Positions 51,410 through 61,869 of a stretch of DNA of 64,000 nucleotides are shown piece after piece. A program made the translations under genes and the position numbers. Under the pieces are notes generated by a model that did not search any database, had not been told where the DNA came from, and worked only from the letters and a program-made list of their open reading frames with translations. Positions within the stretch are counted from its first letter, which is position 1; each line of letters begins with the position of its first letter. This stretch comes from an uncultured Aquimarina sp. (lineage in GTDB: Bacteria > Bacteroidota > Bacteroidia > Flavobacteriales > Flavobacteriaceae). Location: positions 868,001 to 932,000 of the forward strand of contig NZ_CANMQT010000001.1 in the NCBI RefSeq assembly GCF_947500065.1, given 5' to 3'.

Positions 51410-52439
51410 CCTGAACCAATTTAATCGTTAAGTTAACCATAAAAGCGCTATCCGTTTTATTAATGGACAACTCTTTATTCGCTCCATAAATCAATTCCAA
51501 ACGACGAGAGACATTCTGAAGCCCAAGCCCTCCTCCATTATGCTGCTTTTCTAATTTAGAAATACTATTGTTAATTTCAAAAGATACTATATTACCTACA
51601 ACTTTGATATGGATTTTTATCCATCCTTTTTTTATTTCATTCTTTAACCCATGCTTGAATGAATTTTCTATAAAAGGCACAAGAATTAATGGTGGAATTT
51701 TAACTCCCTCCACATTGCCTTCGACTTTATAGTCTATGTCAACTCGTTTTTCATAACGTTCTTTTTCTAAGGCGATTATATTTTCTATCAACATTAACTC
51801 CTTACTTAATGCTACCTTTTCTGTATTAGATTCGTATAATGTATAACTAAGAATATCTGAAAGTTTTAAAATAAGTCCTGGTGTCTTAGTTGAGTTTTCT
51901 AATGCGAGTCCATAAATACTATTCAATGTGTTAAACAAAAAATGAGGGTTGGTCTGAGACTTTAAAAATTTTAATTCCGCATTCGCCTTTTCTTGTTTTA
52001 AAACCTCGGTCTCATTACGTTGTTTAAACCAATCACTGTATAATTTGAAACCTGTTGTAAATGCAACAGTAGTAGCTATAAGCATAACACATTGTACTAA
52101 TCTGAAAAAATTTAAAGGATTAAGAGGTTTTCCATCGATCCATTGCGGAAAAAACATGGGATATCCCCAATATAACACAAAATATCGATGTACGATTGCG
52201 GTAATTATGAATAATAAAATGAGTAAAAAAAGATAGAACCCAAAGTTATTTTTATATAAAAATCTAGGAATCAAAACAAACCAATTTACATATACTGCAA
52301 TTATTCTAGTAGGCAAATACAATAGTTCAAAAACTACAGCATCTTTAATTGATTGTCCATGGCCCCATTCTGAAATAGCAAACAATATTATAATTGCTAA
52401 CCAAAATAATATGTGATATGAAATACGTTTTAAATTCAA
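51399..52439 (-). CDS. LytS/YehU-type sensor histidine kinase
   Basis: The 346-residue protein has four predicted N-terminal membrane helices (about residues 5-140), a short coiled linker, and a His_kinase domain with the phosphoacceptor His in SQTNPHFLFNTLNSIYG, followed by an ATPase domain (IPPLILVPFIENSFKHGL and GGGLGLQNVSRRLELIYG). It would phosphorylate the adjacent LytTR regulator. A TAATTTTG promoter box lies about 23 bp upstream. Confidence 0.93.
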   Translation of the reverse strand: MNLKRISYHILFWLAIIILFAISEWGHGQSIKDAVVFELLYLPTRIIAVYVNWFVLIPRFLYKNNFGFYLFLLILLFIITAIVHRYFVLYWGYPMFFPQWIDGKPLNPLNFFRLVQCVMLIATTVAFTTGFKLYSDWFKQRNETEVLKQEKANAELKFLKSQTNPHFLFNTLNSIYGLALENSTKTPGLILKLSDILSYTLYESNTEKVALSKELMLIENIIALEKERYEKRVDIDYKVEGNVEGVKIPPLILVPFIENSFKHGLKNEIKKGWIKIHIKVVGNIVSFEINNSISKLEKQHNGGGLGLQNVSRRLELIYGANKELSINKTDSAFMVNLTIKLVQDES

Positions 52440-52461
52440 GTTTTTAAATTAAGGTGATATA

Positions 52462-52469
52462 CAAAATTA
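52462..52469 (-). promoter_or_regulatory. -7 promoter element of the histidine kinase operon (TAATTTTG)
   Basis: TAATTTTG on the minus strand fits TAnnTTTG exactly, with a leader of about 17 nt. Confidence 0.5.
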
Positions 52470-52683
52470 ATCTTTCAGCATCAGTCGCATTAGTTTTTAT
52501 GCGAACTAAAGCAGTATTTATGTGAAATTAATATTTAATGGTTGACATAAATACAATTAGAATATACAGAATAGGGATTACTACTCATATAAAAACCTGA
52601 AAACTTATGCTTTATCTAATTACTTTTATAAAAATTCATCTTTCATCAATCAAAAAACAATAGTTAATTAAGATAAAAACGTC

Positions 52684-53187
52684 ATGAACAGAAAACAATT
52701 TTTAAGATCAAGTATAATAACAACAGGTGTTCTGGCAGTAGCACCATATATTGGATATAGTAATCCACAAGATGAGCCTCAATTGAACAAAAAAATAGTT
52801 CAGGAATTTGTTGGTGCAGGTCATGGTAAATTTGACAAAGTAAAAGAACTTTTAGAAGAATATCCCACACTAATTAACGCAGCACATGATTGGAAATATG
52901 GTGATTTCGAAACTGCCTTAGGAGCAGCCAGCCATGTTGGTCATAAGGAATTAGCTACATATTTAATTAACAAAGGTGCTCAAGCCAATATATTTACCGC
53001 CGCTCTTTTTGGAAAAATGACTATTATCACCTCCATGTTGGAATATTTTCCGAATACACTTCATGCAAAAGGTCCTCATGGATTCACACTCTTACATCAT
53101 GCACAGCGAGGTGGAGACGATGCTAAAGAAGTAGCAGAATATCTTGTTTCATTAGGAGCCAAAGAAACCAAAATCAAGCTGTATTAA
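52684..53187 (+). CDS. exported ankyrin-repeat protein
   Basis: The 167-residue protein begins MNRKQFLRSSIITTGVLAVAP, a Tat-like signal with RK rather than RR, often seen in Bacteroidota exported proteins. Three ankyrin-like repeats follow (ETALGAASHVGHKELATYLI, NIFTAALFGKMTIITSML, GFTLLHHAQRGGDDAKEV). It is probably a periplasmic protein-binding module; the partner is unknown. It ends before a bidirectional terminator at 53254. Confidence 0.85.
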   Translation: MNRKQFLRSSIITTGVLAVAPYIGYSNPQDEPQLNKKIVQEFVGAGHGKFDKVKELLEEYPTLINAAHDWKYGDFETALGAASHVGHKELATYLINKGAQANIFTAALFGKMTIITSMLEYFPNTLHAKGPHGFTLLHHAQRGGDDAKEVAEYLVSLGAKETKIKLY

Positions 53188-53253
53188 AAACAATGATAGC
53201 AAATGGAAAATAATATCCGACCTAGCATTCAAAACCTTAATTTCTAATAAAAA

Positions 53254-53278
53254 AACCCGTAGTTAAAAACTACGGGTT
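53254..53278. terminator. bidirectional intrinsic terminator
   Basis: AACCCGTAGTT and AACTACGGGTT form an 11-bp perfect stem with a 3-nt loop, with A runs on the left and AT-rich sequence on the right, between converging genes. Confidence 0.85.
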
Positions 53279-53376
53279 AACTTGATTTACAGCTATCGAT
53301 CTGAAAAACTTGGTGAGCATAATTTAGTTATAAAAATCGAACTATAAATCTACTTTAAACAAACTACATTCATTAA

Positions 53377-54687
53377 TTATTCGAGTAAAATACCTGCTAA
53401 TTGAAGTAAGTTTATCTCTGCTATTTTAAGGTCATATTTTGCTTTTGCATAATTATTTAATGCGTTGAAAAGATTAATCTGAGCCTGCCTGAATTCAATT
53501 GCAGAAATTTGACCAAGGCTAAATTGCTTTTGTGTTCTATTAAAATTTAATTCATTAGTCGTAATGTTTTTATTTTCAGCGCTTAATGTAAATTCTTTGT
53601 TAGAATAATCTTCATACGCATTATAGACTTCCGCTTTTAATTCTTCCCTTGCTCTATAAAGTTCTATTTCTCGATTCTGTCTTGTTATTTTTGATGTTTG
53701 AACTTTCGTTTTTGTTTTTCCTCCGTCAAATAAGTTCCAAGACAAACTCAACCCTAAATTAACACCATACGTTTCATTATTAAGCGCAAATGAAGTAACC
53801 GGATTTATACTTTCATTCCAATTATAGCTTGCACTGCCATTAATTTTTGGAAGAAATTTAGCCTTGTTTATTTTAATATCTAACTCACTCAATAATACAT
53901 TTTGTTGATTCAACAAGGATGTTACATTATTTTCAACAGCACTTTGAAGAATAAAATCTTCCTTAAGTTTTTCTAAAAAAACTACTGTTGTGTCTATGGT
54001 ATACTCAATTACAATATCTCTTCCCAATAATAGATTCAGGTTACGTTTTGTGTTTTTAAAATCTTTGTATGCCGAAGCATATGAAATACTATCGTTATTG
54101 AGATCTACTTGAGCATTTAACTCATCTAATTTTGTTCCTTGACCATACTTAAGTTTTCGTTTTGTACGTTCTAAACGATCTTTAGAATTCTCGATATTTA
54201 ACAATAAATTGTCAGCGATCTGTTTTTGATACGCTACATTATAATAGGTATCATATAATAATACAATGGTATTTTCTATTAACTGTCGTTCTTCTATTGT
54301 TTTTAGACTGAAATTTTGCTTGTTTTTTAGGCTATTGAATTTTCGTTCCAATCCATCAAAAATTGTGTACTCTGTAGTTACTGAAGCATTATATGATTCT
54401 GTTATCGCATGATCAATATTAGTATTGGTCCCATCAGAAAATGTTACATTTTGAGCTTCATCAGAATAGTTAATGCCTCCAGAAATAGAAACTGTTGGTA
54501 GATAGCCACTGTTGAATATCTCTTTTTCGATATTAGAAATTTCTGTATTGTTTTTTCCAATACGTACATCGTAGTTTTTTTCTACAGCAATTTTTACGGC
54601 TTCTTCTACAGTAAGCACATTTTGTGAAAAAACAGGTGAAATAATCACAAAAGTAAATACTGTTATCAAAATTTTAAAATTTTTCAT
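53377..54687 (-). CDS. TolC-family outer membrane efflux protein
   Basis: The 436-residue protein has a signal peptide (ITVFTFVIISPVFSQ) and TolC-type helical hairpins in two repeats (for example LTVEEAVKIAVEKNYDVRIGK near the start, and QFSLGQISAIEFRQAQINLF near residue 395). It is the outer membrane channel of the tripartite efflux system. The start overlaps the end of the RND gene by 14 bp. Confidence 0.93.
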   Translation of the reverse strand: MKNFKILITVFTFVIISPVFSQNVLTVEEAVKIAVEKNYDVRIGKNNTEISNIEKEIFNSGYLPTVSISGGINYSDEAQNVTFSDGTNTNIDHAITESYNASVTTEYTIFDGLERKFNSLKNKQNFSLKTIEERQLIENTIVLLYDTYYNVAYQKQIADNLLLNIENSKDRLERTKRKLKYGQGTKLDELNAQVDLNNDSISYASAYKDFKNTKRNLNLLLGRDIVIEYTIDTTVVFLEKLKEDFILQSAVENNVTSLLNQQNVLLSELDIKINKAKFLPKINGSASYNWNESINPVTSFALNNETYGVNLGLSLSWNLFDGGKTKTKVQTSKITRQNREIELYRAREELKAEVYNAYEDYSNKEFTLSAENKNITTNELNFNRTQKQFSLGQISAIEFRQAQINLFNALNNYAKAKYDLKIAEINLLQLAGILLE

Positions 54688-57600
54688 GCGCTACTCTTTG
54701 TTCTATGATTGCACGTTCTACTTCTTCTCTAGTTGGTTTTTTACCCGTCATCAAATATTTAATATAAACTTTAATAGTATTTGAAAACGAAAGAAAAACA
54801 GGTAGTATAAACAGTGTTAATATGGTTGCTACTGCTATGCCATACGAAATAGCAATAGCCATAGGTATTAGGAACTGTGCCTGAAGACTTCGCTCTAACA
54901 TCAAAGGGGCAAGACCTGCTATTGTGGTTATCGAGGTTAAGAAAATAGCTCTAAAACGTGCTCTTCCAGTTTCATACAAGGCATCTTCAAATTTTAAACC
55001 TTCTTTTAAAAACGAATTAAACTTGTTAGTAAATACCAAACCATCATTTACGAAAATACCGATTAAACCAATGATACCTAAATAGGACAAAATACTCATT
55101 GGAAATCCATGTAGATAATGACCCCAAGCCACTCCTATAAGACTAAAAGGAATAAGCGCCAATAGTATAAAAGGTTGACTAAACGACCTGAAAGTAAATA
55201 CAATAACCACATAAATTAAAAAAATAATAACAGGAAAAACGGCTAAAGCAGAATCGGCAATTTTACTAGCTTCTCTATTCTGACCTTCTGCAGAAACGAT
55301 GACTTCGGGATACTTCTCTTCAATCAAATCAGTAACTCTTGTTCTTAAATCTTGCATAATATCTGCTGAGCTAACTTTTGGGTTTACAATATCTGCTTCT
55401 ACAGTAACTTCACGGATACCATTTAAATGATTAATCGCTACTTCGCCTCTTTCAATACTATAGGAAGCAACCTGTGATAATGGAACACGTCCATTAGCTG
55501 TGCTAATTTCAATAGTATTTATGCTATTGATTGTCGATCGATTTTGTTTATCATATCGTACCCAAATTTTCACTTCATCTTGACCTCGTTGAACTCGTTG
55601 AACTTCATTTCCATAGAACGCATTTCTAACCTGTGTCATTAAACTATTATAACTTATTCCTAAAAGTTGCGCATTGTCTTTGAGTTTCAAGTTAATTTCT
55701 TTGATTCCTTTAGGGCTAGAATCTGTAATATCCTTTACATCTGGATTTTTCTTTAATTCTGTAAATACTATTTCTTTTGCCTTATTAATTTGTTCAATAT
55801 TTTCGCCTTGCAAGGATACCGAAATAGGTGCGCCACCAACATTAGCTCCAGAATTAAAGGATAATTTTTCAAGAATTGGAATATTCCCTACAGAGGCGCG
55901 AATTTTATCAGTAATTTCAACAGAAGAAATAGAACGTGTTTCACTAGGTGATAAGTTTACCGTAATACTGCTTGATGAACTGCTGGGTCCAATACGTTTT
56001 ACCGTACCAATAATGTGAGAATCGTTTATTTCATTTGAACCTAAATCTTGGTTGATTTCCCAAACAATGTTTTCCACATAGGATGCAATAGAATCTGTAA
56101 CACGTTCACTTGTGCCTTGCGGTGTATTTATAGTAGCAACAATTTGATCACTTGCATTGGTTGGAAAAAAAGATAATTTTATAATACCACTCGTAAAAGC
56201 TCCGATAGTTATAATAAACAGGAACAAGATAATAGTGAATGATAAAAACTTATGCTGAAGACATTTTTTATAAACAGGACTATATATTTTATCCTTTAAA
56301 TAATCCATGAATTGCTCACCTAGTTTATTAAACTTACTAATTTTATGGATCTTCTTAATATCTCTAGAATGCGCTAAATGAGCCGGAAGAATGAGCAAAG
56401 CTTCTATTAAAGACACTAATAACGTAAGAATGACTACAAGCGCAATATCACCAAAAAAATCCCCAATTTGACCATCTAAAAAGAAAAAGGTGGAAAATGC
56501 CAATATTGTAGTTGCAATGGCAGAAAGAATGGGCTTTAAAACTTCTAATGTTCCATTTACAGCTGCTTGTATCGGTGATTCACCTTTTTCACGTCTGCTA
56601 TAAATATTTTCAGCAATTACAATACCATCATCTACTAATATTCCTATAACCAGAATCATCCCAAACATGGAAAGCATATTTAATGTTACTCCATAATTCG
56701 GCAAAAGAATGAACATACCAAAGAAAGATATTGGCAGCCCAAAAGCTACCCAAAAAGCTACACTTGGCCGTAAAAAGAATGATAATAGTATTAATACTAA
56801 AAACATCCCAACAAGGGCATTTTCTAATAAAAGAGAAATTCTATCTTGTATTAGATCTGCTGTATTGAAAGTTGATTTTAGCTCAATGTTTTTGTTCTTA
56901 GCATTAAAATCATTTATATAGTTTTTTACACTTTCTACACTACTAATTAAATCTTCAGAATTGGTGTTCTTTAAATCAATTTGAACAGCCTGCTCTCCAT
57001 TGTAGAATAATTTGTCCGGATTTTCACTAAATCTGTCATTCAGTTTTGCAATATCTCTAAGGTATACTTTAGAGCCATCAACAGAAGATTTTACCTCTAT
57101 ATTTTTAAGATTATTCGCAAAATATCCCTTGTTATCAGCTCTAATCAAAAACTCCTCATTTTTAGTTTTTATAGAACCTCCAGAAATAATAATGTTAGCT
57201 TCGGCAATTGACTTTGCAACCTCTTCAAATGTTAGATCATAAGTTCTAAGTTTGGCTTCGGAAATGGCAATTTCTATTTCTTCCTCTGGAAATCCGGTCA
57301 ATGAAATCTGAGAAATCCCATCAATTCTAAGCAAGTCATCTTCTATATCCTGAGCATATTCTTTCAAAATACGAAGGGGAATATCCTTACCTGTTACAAT
57401 AAACGAAATAGCAGGTCGTGTAGGTTTAATAGTCTCAATTACTGGTGGTTCTATTGTCTTCGGGAATGAAGGGATTTTATCTACTGAATTTTTAACTTCA
57501 TCTAGGACTAAATTGACATCAAAATCAGATAAAGTTTCAATAGTTATAGAAGCTTTATTTTCTTGAGAAACAGAACTTACTCTATCAATTCCCGTAATAC

Positions 57601-57820
57601 CTTTAAGGTTACGTTCGATTTTCTCCACGACACCTTCTTCAACCTCTTCTGGCGAGGCTCCTGGGTATGTTACTGTAATCTGTATAGTTTTTGCTTCGGA
57701 TAAAGGAAAAAAAGAAGAATTCATTTTTTGATATCCTAAAAAACCAAAAATTAAAAATCCAACTATAAAAATGTTTACGGCAACAGGATATTTAATAAAG
57801 TAACCAAGAAAGTTTTTCAT
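54674..57820 (-). CDS. RND efflux transporter permease (AcrB-like)
   Basis: The 1048-residue protein is the usual length for RND pumps, with 12 helices and two large periplasmic loops. Family motifs include YPGASPEEVEEGVVEKIE near residue 50 and GILVDDGIVIAENIYSR in TM4, whose adjacent Asp residues are the proton relay. A second set of repeats follows (IGIFVNDGLVFTNKFN). It expels drugs, detergents or self-made compounds using the proton gradient. The substrate is unknown. Confidence 0.95.
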   Translation of the reverse strand: MKNFLGYFIKYPVAVNIFIVGFLIFGFLGYQKMNSSFFPLSEAKTIQITVTYPGASPEEVEEGVVEKIERNLKGITGIDRVSSVSQENKASITIETLSDFDVNLVLDEVKNSVDKIPSFPKTIEPPVIETIKPTRPAISFIVTGKDIPLRILKEYAQDIEDDLLRIDGISQISLTGFPEEEIEIAISEAKLRTYDLTFEEVAKSIAEANIIISGGSIKTKNEEFLIRADNKGYFANNLKNIEVKSSVDGSKVYLRDIAKLNDRFSENPDKLFYNGEQAVQIDLKNTNSEDLISSVESVKNYINDFNAKNKNIELKSTFNTADLIQDRISLLLENALVGMFLVLILLSFFLRPSVAFWVAFGLPISFFGMFILLPNYGVTLNMLSMFGMILVIGILVDDGIVIAENIYSRREKGESPIQAAVNGTLEVLKPILSAIATTILAFSTFFFLDGQIGDFFGDIALVVILTLLVSLIEALLILPAHLAHSRDIKKIHKISKFNKLGEQFMDYLKDKIYSPVYKKCLQHKFLSFTIILFLFIITIGAFTSGIIKLSFFPTNASDQIVATINTPQGTSERVTDSIASYVENIVWEINQDLGSNEINDSHIIGTVKRIGPSSSSSSITVNLSPSETRSISSVEITDKIRASVGNIPILEKLSFNSGANVGGAPISVSLQGENIEQINKAKEIVFTELKKNPDVKDITDSSPKGIKEINLKLKDNAQLLGISYNSLMTQVRNAFYGNEVQRVQRGQDEVKIWVRYDKQNRSTINSINTIEISTANGRVPLSQVASYSIERGEVAINHLNGIREVTVEADIVNPKVSSADIMQDLRTRVTDLIEEKYPEVIVSAEGQNREASKIADSALAVFPVIIFLIYVVIVFTFRSFSQPFILLALIPFSLIGVAWGHYLHGFPMSILSYLGIIGLIGIFVNDGLVFTNKFNSFLKEGLKFEDALYETGRARFRAIFLTSITTIAGLAPLMLERSLQAQFLIPMAIAISYGIAVATILTLFILPVFLSFSNTIKVYIKYLMTGKKPTREEVERAIIEQRVAHEKF

Positions 57821-57822
57821 AA

Positions 57823-58935
57823 TTATTTAGAAATTTCTACTAGCATACCTGGATAGGCATTAGCGATACTTTGATTAACAATAAGAATTCCTTCTTCTAA
57901 ACCCGTCACAACTACCATATCACCTTGATAATTAACAACTTTAACTGGCTTCAGCTCTAATAAATTCTCTCTTACGGTATAGACCATATTATTTTCCAGA
58001 ATAAGAGCATTATCTATTTTAAATACGTTAGCCACATTTCCTCCATCGATTTTCGCTTTTAGGTATTGACCGTCTTTTAAACTTTTATCACTAACTTCAA
58101 CAATAACTATAACACTCTGTGTATCCTTGTTTATTTTACCATTGACACGTATTATTACACCAGAAAATGATTGAGAATTATCAATAGTTTGTAAATTAAC
58201 TTTAGTTCCGTTTTCTAAGAATTTATTTTCAGAAGCAGGAATGGATAATTGCAATTCATATGCAGAATCATCTACAAATTCACCAATTTTTTGACCACTC
58301 CTAATTAATGTCCCTACATGAACTTCAGACTCTGTAACAATGCCATTAAAAGGTGCTGTTATATGATATTTGGCAAGACGTTCTTCTAAATTTCTAATAT
58401 TATAATATGTACTATAAATATTTTTACCAGAAACAAATAACTTTTCTTCATTAGAACTGAACTTCGGTAATTCTGATATTGAAAGGTTAACATTAAGGTT
58501 TTCTAAATAGGTTTCCCATTTTTTATAGATATTAGGATAATCTATTTCCATATCAGGTAACATAGCAGCTATTTGATTCATTAAATCGCTTCTAGCCGAT
58601 TTGATTTGGGCAACATATTCTTTGCTATCTAAGGCAATTAAAACTTGTCCTTTTTTAAATCTATTACCAATTTTAAAAGAAGTATTTGTTTTTTGAAGCA
58701 TTCCTTGTACTTCACTATACAATTCTAATTTTTCTTTAGCCTGAAGTATGCCTGTACCTTCAATCGCGTATGGAATATTTGTTAAAATAACTGGTTTTAC
58801 CTTTACTAATTTTATAGGTGTCTTAGCTATGATCTCCGTAGTACGCGTATTGTTTCCTTTATTCAATAAACTGAACGCTAGTACACCCATAATCACTACT
58901 AAAACCCCTATAACAATGCTTACATACTTTTTCAT
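57823..58935 (-). CDS. membrane fusion protein of RND efflux system (HlyD/AcrA family)
   Basis: The 370-residue protein has an N-terminal anchor (IVIGVLVVIMGVLAFSLL), a barrel-sandwich domain split around a helical hairpin (GTGILQAKEKLELYSEVQGML, then YHITAPFNGIVTESEVHVG), a beta-barrel and a membrane-proximal domain. It links the RND pump with the TolC protein. The stop is 2 bp before the RND start. Confidence 0.93.
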   Translation of the reverse strand: MKKYVSIVIGVLVVIMGVLAFSLLNKGNNTRTTEIIAKTPIKLVKVKPVILTNIPYAIEGTGILQAKEKLELYSEVQGMLQKTNTSFKIGNRFKKGQVLIALDSKEYVAQIKSARSDLMNQIAAMLPDMEIDYPNIYKKWETYLENLNVNLSISELPKFSSNEEKLFVSGKNIYSTYYNIRNLEERLAKYHITAPFNGIVTESEVHVGTLIRSGQKIGEFVDDSAYELQLSIPASENKFLENGTKVNLQTIDNSQSFSGVIIRVNGKINKDTQSVIVIVEVSDKSLKDGQYLKAKIDGGNVANVFKIDNALILENNMVYTVRENLLELKPVKVVNYQGDMVVVTGLEEGILIVNQSIANAYPGMLVEISK

Positions 58936-58940
58936 TATGT

Positions 58941-59309
58941 TTATATTTTCATATGTTTCCTCATATGTTTCCTCATATTTGGTGCTACATCATCTTCATA
59001 TTTTTCTAACTGTACCGGTGTCAATACTTTTTCTAGTTCATTAGATTTGTTTTGTTTTATTCTTTTCATGTCTCCCATCTTTCCAAACATACTTCCGTTT
59101 GCTTCCATTAAGACAACTATTTTTTCTGAATACTTTAGGTTAATAGATTCTATTTCTTTTGTTTGATCTTTATCAAGTTCAAGCTCTATAACCATTGTTT
59201 TTGTTTGATAATTGGCCATTTCTAAAGCATTCATTTTTTGTTGAGCCAATGCACTAATACTGCTTACAACCACTATTACAATTGTTAAAATATTATTTCT
59301 CATCTTCAT
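58941..59309 (-). CDS. Spy/CpxP-like small periplasmic protein
   Basis: The 122-residue protein has a signal peptide (LTIVIVVVSSISALAQQ) and a helical, charged mature part with LTPVQLEKYED near residue 100, typical of the LTxxQ repeat motif of Spy/CpxP-like chaperones. The second LTxxQ position is replaced by LDKDQTKEIESIN. The C-terminus is Met/His/Lys-rich (MRKHMRKHMKI), which might bind metal. Being just upstream of the membrane fusion gene, it may monitor envelope stress together with the pump. Confidence 0.75.
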   Translation of the reverse strand: MKMRNNILTIVIVVVSSISALAQQKMNALEMANYQTKTMVIELELDKDQTKEIESINLKYSEKIVVLMEANGSMFGKMGDMKRIKQNKSNELEKVLTPVQLEKYEDDVAPNMRKHMRKHMKI

Positions 59310-59315
59310 ATTTTT

Positions 59316-60575
59316 TTAATTAAACTTCAATTTCCTAAACCAAATATCTTTAAGACTTATATTCACATTTATCATATTAAAATTCTCTTCTACCAGTATT
59401 CCTGAAACATTTCCTCTCTGACCTGTGGTGTAAGAGATATTGATCATAGATCCTCTTCTAATACTAATTGGAATTCCAAATCCAGCTGTTAAGCTATAAC
59501 TATCAATTGCCTTGTCATTTACTTTTAAATATCCTGAATCATAATTAAAACCTGCTCTAAATTCAATATTTTGCCAGTATTTTAAACCTAATTCTTTCAC
59601 TTTGTATTGAGCTCCAAAGCTGAAAATACTTTGATCTACATAATCCCCAATATCATCACTTTGATCAGTAAACCCCCATAGATTTCCTTTATAATCGAGA
59701 TTAACAATAAGTGAATTAAAAAAAGTAGCCTTGGCTCCAAAACCAAGTTCTAAAGGCAGTTTAAAACTATCTATTTCCAGATCGTTTTCATCTTCTACAT
59801 CAGTAGGAATAAAATCAAGACTTTTAAAAACCCTCCTATCCTGAGATCCTTGGAGGGATGTTGGGAAATCAGTAGTAAAGCCTACAGTATATTGGTTGTC
59901 TATCTGATATTGTAATCCAAGTCCAAGTCTAAAACCATTATAAAAACTTTCTTCTGTTATATTCAGAAAAGTTTCATCAAAAATAATATTCTCGGTCTGA
60001 TCAATAGCACCAAATAAAAATGACCCTTTCATCCCTAAGCTTAGATTGTCATATAACTTGTATCCATAATGAATACTAAGATCATTAAGACCTCCTGAAC
60101 CAATAATATTACTAATGAATTTATCCTGAGAACCTTCTATATTGGTTTCAATACCAATCAATGCATACCCTACATCTGTAAACGGAACCATCGATAGACC
60201 CATACCCGACTTTTCGTTAAGACTAAATGCTATTGCCAAATTAGAAAAGTTGGCAGAAAACCTCTTCTCATTTTTATCATCAGTAGAAACCTTATTAAAT
60301 TCTCCCAAAAAACCAATATCCAACAAAAAACTCTTATTAGAAATACCAGTAAAAGATGCTGGATTTAGAGTATTTATCAAATGATCACTTTCTAACGCAA
60401 TACCTCCTTTTCCTAAAGCACTATTTCTCCCTATATTAGCATTAGTTTGTACTCCTAGTCCAAACAAAGAATACGGAGATCCAGTTAGGGAATTGGTTTG
60501 CGCAGTAATAAATTGAGTTCCAAACATGAACACTCCATAAATTATTCGATACTTATTCTTCATCATAAATAGCAT
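59316..60575 (-). CDS. outer membrane beta-barrel protein (FadL/OmpP1-like appearance)
   Basis: The 419-residue protein has a signal peptide (IIYGVFMFGTQFITAQ) and then alternating beta-strand sequence to a C-terminal aromatic-rich end (KDIWFRKLKF). GSPYSLFGLGVQTNANIGRN near the N-terminus is typical of a Bacteroidota barrel family. The start is uncertain: the track ATG overlaps the upstream gene by 23 bp, and MMKNKYR (60566 or 60563) is a better candidate. It is part of the efflux operon strand but may belong functionally to the DUF4270 gene upstream. Confidence 0.8.
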   Translation of the reverse strand: MLFMMKNKYRIIYGVFMFGTQFITAQTNSLTGSPYSLFGLGVQTNANIGRNSALGKGGIALESDHLINTLNPASFTGISNKSFLLDIGFLGEFNKVSTDDKNEKRFSANFSNLAIAFSLNEKSGMGLSMVPFTDVGYALIGIETNIEGSQDKFISNIIGSGGLNDLSIHYGYKLYDNLSLGMKGSFLFGAIDQTENIIFDETFLNITEESFYNGFRLGLGLQYQIDNQYTVGFTTDFPTSLQGSQDRRVFKSLDFIPTDVEDENDLEIDSFKLPLELGFGAKATFFNSLIVNLDYKGNLWGFTDQSDDIGDYVDQSIFSFGAQYKVKELGLKYWQNIEFRAGFNYDSGYLKVNDKAIDSYSLTAGFGIPISIRRGSMINISYTTGQRGNVSGILVEENFNMINVNISLKDIWFRKLKFN

Positions 60576-61869
60576 ATGTCAATATTAGCCGAGCTCTAAA
60601 ATCTGTGCTGCTTTCACCCTCAAGTACAATACGGTCTAAGGTCTGATTAAAATTTTGTGAAAAAAGCACTAAGGCGTTATCAATAATCGGAGCTTCTTCT
60701 AATTCTTGCTCTAAATAAAACCCAACAGGTATTTCATATATCACTTCATTAAATTCTATATTTTCTTCATTAATTATTGCAAAAACACTTCCTTGTCCAT
60801 TAAATAATCTATCTACCAAATCATTGTTTTGATCTGCGATATCTACAAAAAGAGAATCTCTAATGGGTAATAAATCATTAAAAGTTTCTGGAGGAGGTTT
60901 TATTTGAAGGTTTGCACTAAGAATTGTCCCTGTACCTGGAATATCATGAATTTTACGAATAGAAGGAAATCGAATACGCGTAGCATACCCTATCCCTGCT
61001 TGAATATAACTTTTGTTTTCGCTATCTCTAGACAACAAATTAATTTCTTGATCTACTAATGACTCAAGAAAAGTTCCTGTCACATTGCTTCTGATATTAT
61101 TAAATGACTTAGGGTCTATTCCTCCAAGATTAATTAATAAATCAAAAGTTTCTTCATCATCGCCAAATTCTCCAGGAATGGTATAAAAAAACCTCAAGTA
61201 TGTATTTTCTTGATTTTTTGAAAATCCTAGGATTGAAGACTCATCTGCATCTCCAGGTTGTAATGTAAATCCTTTAAAATTCCTTCTTAATTCTTCGTCA
61301 TCATTTATATCTCCTTCTCTTATCATATCGAATAAATTCTGGCCAAAAGTTATAGGCATGGAAATATGAAGTGAATCCTCATCAAAAGGCTCAGGAAGAT
61401 AGTTTCTTGTAACTGTCGGAATGGACTCAAAAGGAAGTACACTGGTATTATAGAACACATCGTCTTCGGGTTTTACTTCATCAGTAAGCACATGCACATT
61501 TATTTGCGCTACCCTAGTAGTATCACCATAAAAATATCGATCATATCCTAAAATTAAAGCAATACTATCTAACTCTGCATCATCAGGCAAATTGTAATCG
61601 AATGTCCCAAGTTCAAAATAATTAGACGCTCGAATGGTACCAAAAAGCTCATCCTGGTATTGCCCTAAAAGCAGTCTACTACTGCTGGATGTGTTAATGC
61701 TATCAAATTTAAATGTTGATAATTCAACTGCAAACGTATCAATGGAAATGATCCGAACATTCGAATCTGTAAAATCCTGCCCCACCTCTAATGTAGGAAT
61801 ATCTTCCTCTCTATCTGAACAAGATATCAAGAACAAAAATGTTATTATTATACCCAATAGTTTTTTCAT
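60553..61869 (-). CDS. DUF4270-family lipoprotein
   Basis: I start this gene at MKKLLGIIITFLFLISCSD, ten codons inside the track ORF, giving 438 residues and a proper lipobox (LISC). The sequence resembles DUF4270 (GQYQDELFGTIRASNYFEL near the N-terminus, VYEIPVGFYLEQEL near the C-terminus). These lipoproteins are probably surface or outer-membrane localised; no reaction is known to me. Its pairing with a beta-barrel gene suggests a joint envelope function. Confidence 0.8.
   Translation of the reverse strand: MKKLLGIIITFLFLISCSDREEDIPTLEVGQDFTDSNVRIISIDTFAVELSTFKFDSINTSSSSRLLLGQYQDELFGTIRASNYFELGTFDYNLPDDAELDSIALILGYDRYFYGDTTRVAQINVHVLTDEVKPEDDVFYNTSVLPFESIPTVTRNYLPEPFDEDSLHISMPITFGQNLFDMIREGDINDDEELRRNFKGFTLQPGDADESSILGFSKNQENTYLRFFYTIPGEFGDDEETFDLLINLGGIDPKSFNNIRSNVTGTFLESLVDQEINLLSRDSENKSYIQAGIGYATRIRFPSIRKIHDIPGTGTILSANLQIKPPPETFNDLLPIRDSLFVDIADQNNDLVDRLFNGQGSVFAIINEENIEFNEVIYEIPVGFYLEQELEEAPIIDNALVLFSQNFNQTLDRIVLEGESSTDFRARLILTYAIYDEE

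Noticed and set aside
55674-56018. 114-residue plus-strand ORF inside the RND pump gene
   Set aside because: It is antisense to a conserved periplasmic loop of the pump and has no promoter or family pattern.
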